Shown: positions 60,901-64,000 of the stretch, one piece after another | Layout: each line of letters starts with the position of its first letter | Numbering within the stretch: the stretch's first letter is position 1 | Source: Chrysoperla carnea | Lineage: Eukaryota > Arthropoda > Insecta > Neuroptera > Chrysopidae | DNA length: 64,000 nt | Assembly (NCBI RefSeq): GCF_905475395.1 | Contig: NC_058340.1 | Coordinates: forward strand, 67,558,181-67,622,180 | Reading direction: 5' to 3' | Made by a program: the position numbers and the translations under genes | Notes under the pieces: generated by a model | Database searches by the model: none | Told to the model about the DNA's origin: nothing | Seen by the model: the letters and a program-made list of their open reading frames with translations, nothing else

Positions 60901-63312
60901 TAAATTTTTGAATTCATATTTTTTGTCTTTAGGATGGAATATTATACAGAAGTCACAAACATGTTAGAAATTTTATATGATAATAATGTACAATCTAATG
61001 AAAATGTTTCACAATTAGCATCTTCGGAATCGAGTTTTGTGGTAAGTTCGATTGAGAAATATTTATTTATTTATTTATACAAGAGAATGATACGAATTCA
61101 TGAATTAATCCTTTAGATTCAGGAAGTGATAAACAGTGCCCTTCAATACGATGATGAATTATTACATATAACAATTTACGATTGGATGTTCTCTCATCAA
61201 ATGTACTCCGAATTAATAACAATTTCTGAGCCAACATTAGAACAATATTTAATTCGAGCGTCACATGATCATCCCGATTCAATACAAGTTTACAATTTAT
61301 TATGGAAATATTATGAGCATAATAAAAATCATCCAGCGGCCGCTAAAGTTTTAAATGTTTTAGCAACAGAAGGGTAAGTTTGCTCACAATCAATTTAAAT
61401 ATCCTTTGAACGGTATTATCAGATTCGAGCTTAGCAAAAGGAGTTAATTCTTCATTAACTTAAAGCAGTCATTCCCAAAGTGATCTAAATGGACCCCTTG
61501 GGTTCGATTCGAAAGTGAAAGGTATCTACGGTAACGAAAATATGAATAGAGGGTCTATGAGAATCGAAACGGGAGTCTACGGTGTTGAAAATAAGAATAG
61601 GGAGTCCTGAGAATACTTCATTCTACAAGCATTCAAGAACAGGGTTATTTTTGGGTAAGGACGATGGCAAAAGGGATAGGTGGTGGATGAACGAAAATTA
61701 AAGGCTAAAAATTTGTTGACTGAAAAAAAGGAAAAGATACGAGTAAGATTTTTGTAAAGGACGACCCATTAATGGGAAAAGGGCAGGTACAGTTTGTTAT
61801 GGTTCTCGCGCTGCCTTAATCTACTATTGCGTGGCAGGGGTCTATCTAAATAATAAAACATTGGTATCGCAACTTAAAAATATTATTTTTACTTTTATAG
61901 AAAAGGAATTACATTGAAACAACGGATAGAATATTTAGCACATTCTGTAATGTGTATGCGAAGTGATAAAGTTGGATACGCAGCTCCATTAGGAATATTT
62001 TTACGTGAATTAGAAGATCGTATACAGATAGCACGTGTACAGCAAAAAATTTTGGATGCAATTAAAAATACATGTAGTACGCATCCAAATGCTGAGGAAG
62101 CCATGAAACATCTAGATGAAAAATTATTTGATATCACAGAGGTTGGTCGAATGATATTTGATCGAGAAAAAACTTTATGGTCGTTTAAAAATCACAACAA
62201 TCATTGTATGTTTTAGTTATACGAAAATTACGCAGAGAAATTCAATTTATGGGAATGTAAATTAGCCATAATACATTGTTCTGGTCACGATGATGCATCT
62301 TTAATACAAAATATTTGGATGAATATAATTGTTTCAGAAATACGACAATGTCGCGGTTCGCCCGAGGATAAAATGACACAACTTTTAAATAAGATACAAG
62401 CATTGGCACGAGATTATGGTGATTCCGAAAATTGTTTTCAACTAAGTAAGAAACTTTAAATAAAATTTTGTTTAATTGTTATCTAAATTTGGATTCTTTT
62501 TTTAGGGGTTATCATTAATTTATTAGAAATGCAATGTTGTAAACTGTCAGGAAATCCATCACAAGTTCCAAATACATTTTTATCGATGAATATACCATTT
62601 GTGAAACTATTGGATACATATAAATCGTAAGTATTTGGGAAAATTAAAAGAAATCTAGTCTAAAAATTACAAAAAACAAAAATTCAATAGGGAATATTCA
62701 TGTATTTTTTTTTATATATTTTTAATTCATTGTTTACACCGTTATAACAAAGTAAAAAATATAAATACTGTTTAAAAATGGCGACTGGCCTCGACAGAAT
62801 CCTATTGCTTTATCTGATCTGATTTTAATAGCATCTCTTACCTAAATACGTCTCATCTTCGGGTGACTGGTTGTTCTCAAGAAGAGCACAGAGGATCCCC
62901 CAGGTGCTCGGGATCGACTTGCGGTACCCCTATTATATTTTATTATTATTCATATTGAAAGTATTTTAATAAATTATTTTAATTTTTAGATTATTAAGAG
63001 AACGAATTACAGGAAATATTGGTAATCCATTTCATATGTATGAAGCAGTTGCGTATTTAATTTCTGCTTTTGTACATAATCCAAATATGGTTAGCCAAAT
63101 GGATCGGTGAGTAATCATCAAATACCAACAAAAATAAAAATTATATTTCAACACTCATCAATAATTATGTTCTTGTATTTTATAGATTGAAAATTGTTAC
63201 ACGCGCAGAAGATATTATTTCAAGTGCCTTATCATCGTTGTATAGTAAACCGCATACCGAACAATTAATTTCACGTTTAAGAAATATACAAGCTCAATTA
63301 AGACTTCATTAA
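54915..63312 (+). CDS. Nup155: Nucleoporin Nup155 (Drosophila Nup154), 14 coding exons
   Basis: Exons: 54915-55203, 55543-56227, 56624-57023, 57535-57952, 58023-58249, 58837-59388, 59786-60060, 60933-61041, 61117-61373, 61901-62141, 62217-62445, 62506-62626, 62990-63106, 63186-63312; GT-AG and in phase, 1,348 aa (human 1,391). Nup155 is an inner-ring scaffold nucleoporin that joins Nup93/Nup205 and the pore membrane, needed for pore assembly. Residues 60-480 form the beta-propeller (MQCHCTMGLFPEINRA, AYFDGLGETI, INHSTGTLSFLVPS, AIDNSRHILY, HVRLPPGFSA). EDQACATCLILAC and WATRAFFMYGGEP open the alpha-solenoid. Further conserved blocks are GLHFYKSNKPAHDEDG, RASHDHPDSIQVYNLLWKYYEHN and KLAIIHCSGH; it ends in the family-like LRNIQAQLRLH. 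Upstream of the ATG is an acceptor at 54901, so a 5' noncoding exon is expected. Several introns are mostly mobile-element DNA. Confidence 0.95.
55257..55507. mobile_element. Foldback element in Nup155 intron 1
   Basis: Left arm from about 55257 (aggaaatgaagcat, then agaattctctcctcgtcagt and atttttatgggagccggtgg) is mirrored on the right (ccaccggctcccataaaaat, ctactgatgaggagagaatt, tttcatttcct to about 55507). Arms are about 70-80 bp. It takes up three-quarters of the 339-bp intron and ends 35 bp before the acceptor. Confidence 0.8.
56250..56598 (-). mobile_element. Truncated non-LTR retrotransposon 3' end, family L1x copy 4
   Basis: Occupies nearly all of Nup155 intron 2 (56228-56623). On the minus strand it carries ttcgaccttc-type decay of the knuckle region (ggacgatgaaacctacatgc, cacctgcagaaatttgaagg) and ends with the AT-repeat tail ttattattatt. 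It lacks an ORF. Confidence 0.75.
58273..58690 (+). repeat. Dispersed repeat C, 5' part, in Nup155 intron 5
   Basis: gtgagtggctgtcttgggat then gggacacttagatcaaagaa matches gagtggctgtcctgtgtggg and gacacacttagaccataggg at 7982-8020. The rest (to about 58690) is GC-richer than the flanks and has no clear ORF. It occupies most of the intron (58250-58836). Confidence 0.6.
59502..59745 (+). mobile_element. Element A end joined to LINE 3' end (chimera 1)
   Basis: 59502-59640 matches, in reverse, the right end of element A (1855-2011). At about 59645 it passes into the L1x 3' UTR (ggttgttctcaaaaagggca, ccatttgcggtacccctctt) with an AT tail. It lies in Nup155 intron 6 (59389-59785). Confidence 0.7.
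60092..60860. mobile_element. Large foldback element F in Nup155 intron 7
   Basis: Left end agtggaccattttaatctat, gctcgttttgtagttaacca and the right end tggttcactataaaacgagc, gattaaaatgctccaccctg are inverted. Inner segments also pair (gacctagttctccgggttgc versus ggagaactaggtccaatctg; aaattgatcctcatgagaaa versus tttatgaggatcaattttct). Arms are at least 230 bp each in a 770-bp element. It fills about 88% of intron 7 (60061-60932). A partial copy is at 17571-17661. Confidence 0.85.
61467..61860. repeat. hAT-like terminus and short tandem repeat in Nup155 intron 9
   Basis: gcagtcattcccaaagtgat (61466-61485) resembles a hAT terminal repeat. Then a 55-bp unit recurs imperfectly (atctacggtaacgaaaatat, gaatagagggtctatgagaa versus gtctacggtgttgaaaataa, gaatagggagtcctgagaa). 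The far end near 61840 (gtggcaggggtctatct) could be the other terminus. No ORF is present. Confidence 0.45.
62689..62955 (+). mobile_element. Element A end joined to LINE 3' end (chimera 2)
   Basis: 62689-62773 is the element A terminus (agggaatattcatgtatttt). From about 62775 (tggcgactggcctcgacaga) it is the L1x 3' end, through ttcgggtgactggttgttct, cttgcggtacccctattat and a tattattatt tail. It lies in Nup155 intron 12 (62627-62989). The join point differs from that in chimera 1. Confidence 0.75.
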
Positions 63313-63614
63313 TTCATTTGTTTTATTTTGTTTATATAGTTATTCCATTGTTCGATACGCAATTGTTTTTTTTTTTAATCAATATATTAAGTACTGTAAT
63401 ATTATTTTATAAGTAAATTATTTTTAAATACAATCAATCATGTTTGTAATTATTACACAGGTCTGCAAAAAAAAAATTTTTTGTCAGCTGCATGAGATAT
63501 TTTTACTAAATTATATGTTTTAGAATGCGCTCATTTCAGAAATGATGGCCATTTTTTTTCTATCACGTAAGGTTTTTTTGCAAATTCAAACATAAAAAAT
63601 TGGTAAAAGCACTC
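63313..63614. other. Nup155 3' flank
   Basis: AT-rich 3' UTR/flank. No canonical AATAAA was noted close to the stop; variants such as AATATA (about 63381) are present. No coding feature is seen. Confidence 0.5.
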
Positions 63615-63990
63615 GTTTATTAAAAGTTATACAGTAGTCTGCAAGCATAGTGACATTCCATCTTGACGCTCTCCCTGCTCTTCACTGTAAGCTCCCATTT
63701 TCAGGAAAATATTCTATGTAATAGTGTAAAAAATGGACCTTCAGGCTTATCTTGCAGCCTTGAGCTTCGTATGCTGCTAGTTGAACAATGGTTTTGTAGT
63801 CAGAATCCTTAGTATTTCCTAAAAACTTTCGCACTACATCCTTGAACGATACCCAAGTTTTTTTTTCCTTCTCAATCATACTTTCCACAAAGAGGGTGTC
63901 AGTTAAAAGCCTTCTTATGTCGGGGCCAGTGAAAACTCCCTCTTTCAACTTTGCTTCTGACAGTTTCGGAAATTTTGTTCATAGATATTT
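63615..63990 (-). pseudogene. Frameshifted fragment of a repeated transposon-like ORF
   Basis: On the minus strand, 63975-63682 reads FPKLSEAKLKEGVFTGPDIR and later ISLKVHFLHYYIEYFPEN. These resemble a protein fragment that I recall as repeated in many arthropod genomes (motif order KLKEG.F.GP.IR, F..VV..FLGN, LKVHFLH.....FPEN). After FPEN the frame shifts by one: the next conserved block GAYSEEQGER (about 63674-63645) is in another frame, and WNVTMLAD (about 63635-63612) lies in a third. An in-frame TGA sits upstream at about 63983. So it is a dead copy; the parent element and function are not established by me. Confidence 0.6.
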
Positions 63991-64000
63991 AAAACAGTCT

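Noticed and set aside
1..64000. tRNA, rRNA or snRNA genes
   Set aside because: No cloverleaf with A/B boxes or other conserved RNA core was recognised by eye; a tRNAscan or Infernal run would settle this.

Overview
This window is eukaryotic nuclear DNA, almost certainly from an insect. It is strongly AT-rich, has split genes with GT-AG introns, carries many decayed transposon copies, and contains a short TTAGG-type run, the common insect telomere motif. The order cannot be fixed from sequence reading alone. I found five protein-coding genes with complete exon chains by following reading phase across splice sites and comparing with remembered family sequences. No virus, CRISPR array, rRNA or tRNA was seen.

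Layout. (1) 606-5729, minus strand: adenylate kinase 7 (AK7), five exons, an axonemal kinase with a Dpy-30 tail. (2) 9403-12603, plus strand: estrogen-related nuclear receptor (ERR), seven coding exons. (3) 14117-48493, plus strand: the giant deubiquitinase USP34 (Drosophila puffyeye), 32 coding exons and 3,486 predicted residues, including a 43-nt first coding exon that simple ORF finding misses. (4) 34799-40231, minus strand: a three-exon apolipoprotein D/Lazarillo-type lipocalin lying wholly inside the 14.3-kb intron 28 of USP34, on the opposite strand, with a hydrophobic C-terminus like a GPI-anchor signal. (5) 54915-63312, plus strand: the scaffold nucleoporin Nup155 (Drosophila Nup154), 14 coding exons. 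At the right edge (about 63615-63990, minus) is a frameshifted remnant of a repeated, transposon-like ORF.

Between and inside the genes the DNA is dense in mobile-element remains. They include at least six 5'-truncated non-LTR retrotransposon 3' ends, several foldback (MITE-like) elements with long inverted arms, hAT-like termini, dispersed repeats shared between distant introns, RTE-like tails, and a 176-bp tandem array. In Nup155 the introns are either 60-79 bp and clean, or over 330 bp and mostly repeat.

The five genes are not an operon and share no obvious pathway: AK7 (cilia/flagella), ERR (metabolic transcription), USP34 (ubiquitin/Wnt/Myc regulation), lipocalin (secreted or surface lipid binding) and Nup155 (nuclear pore). 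The most interesting items are the nested antisense lipocalin with a possible alternative C-terminus, the hidden first exon of USP34, the foldback element beside a lipocalin splice donor, and the repeat-filled introns. I did not find convincing evidence of an entirely new biological system.
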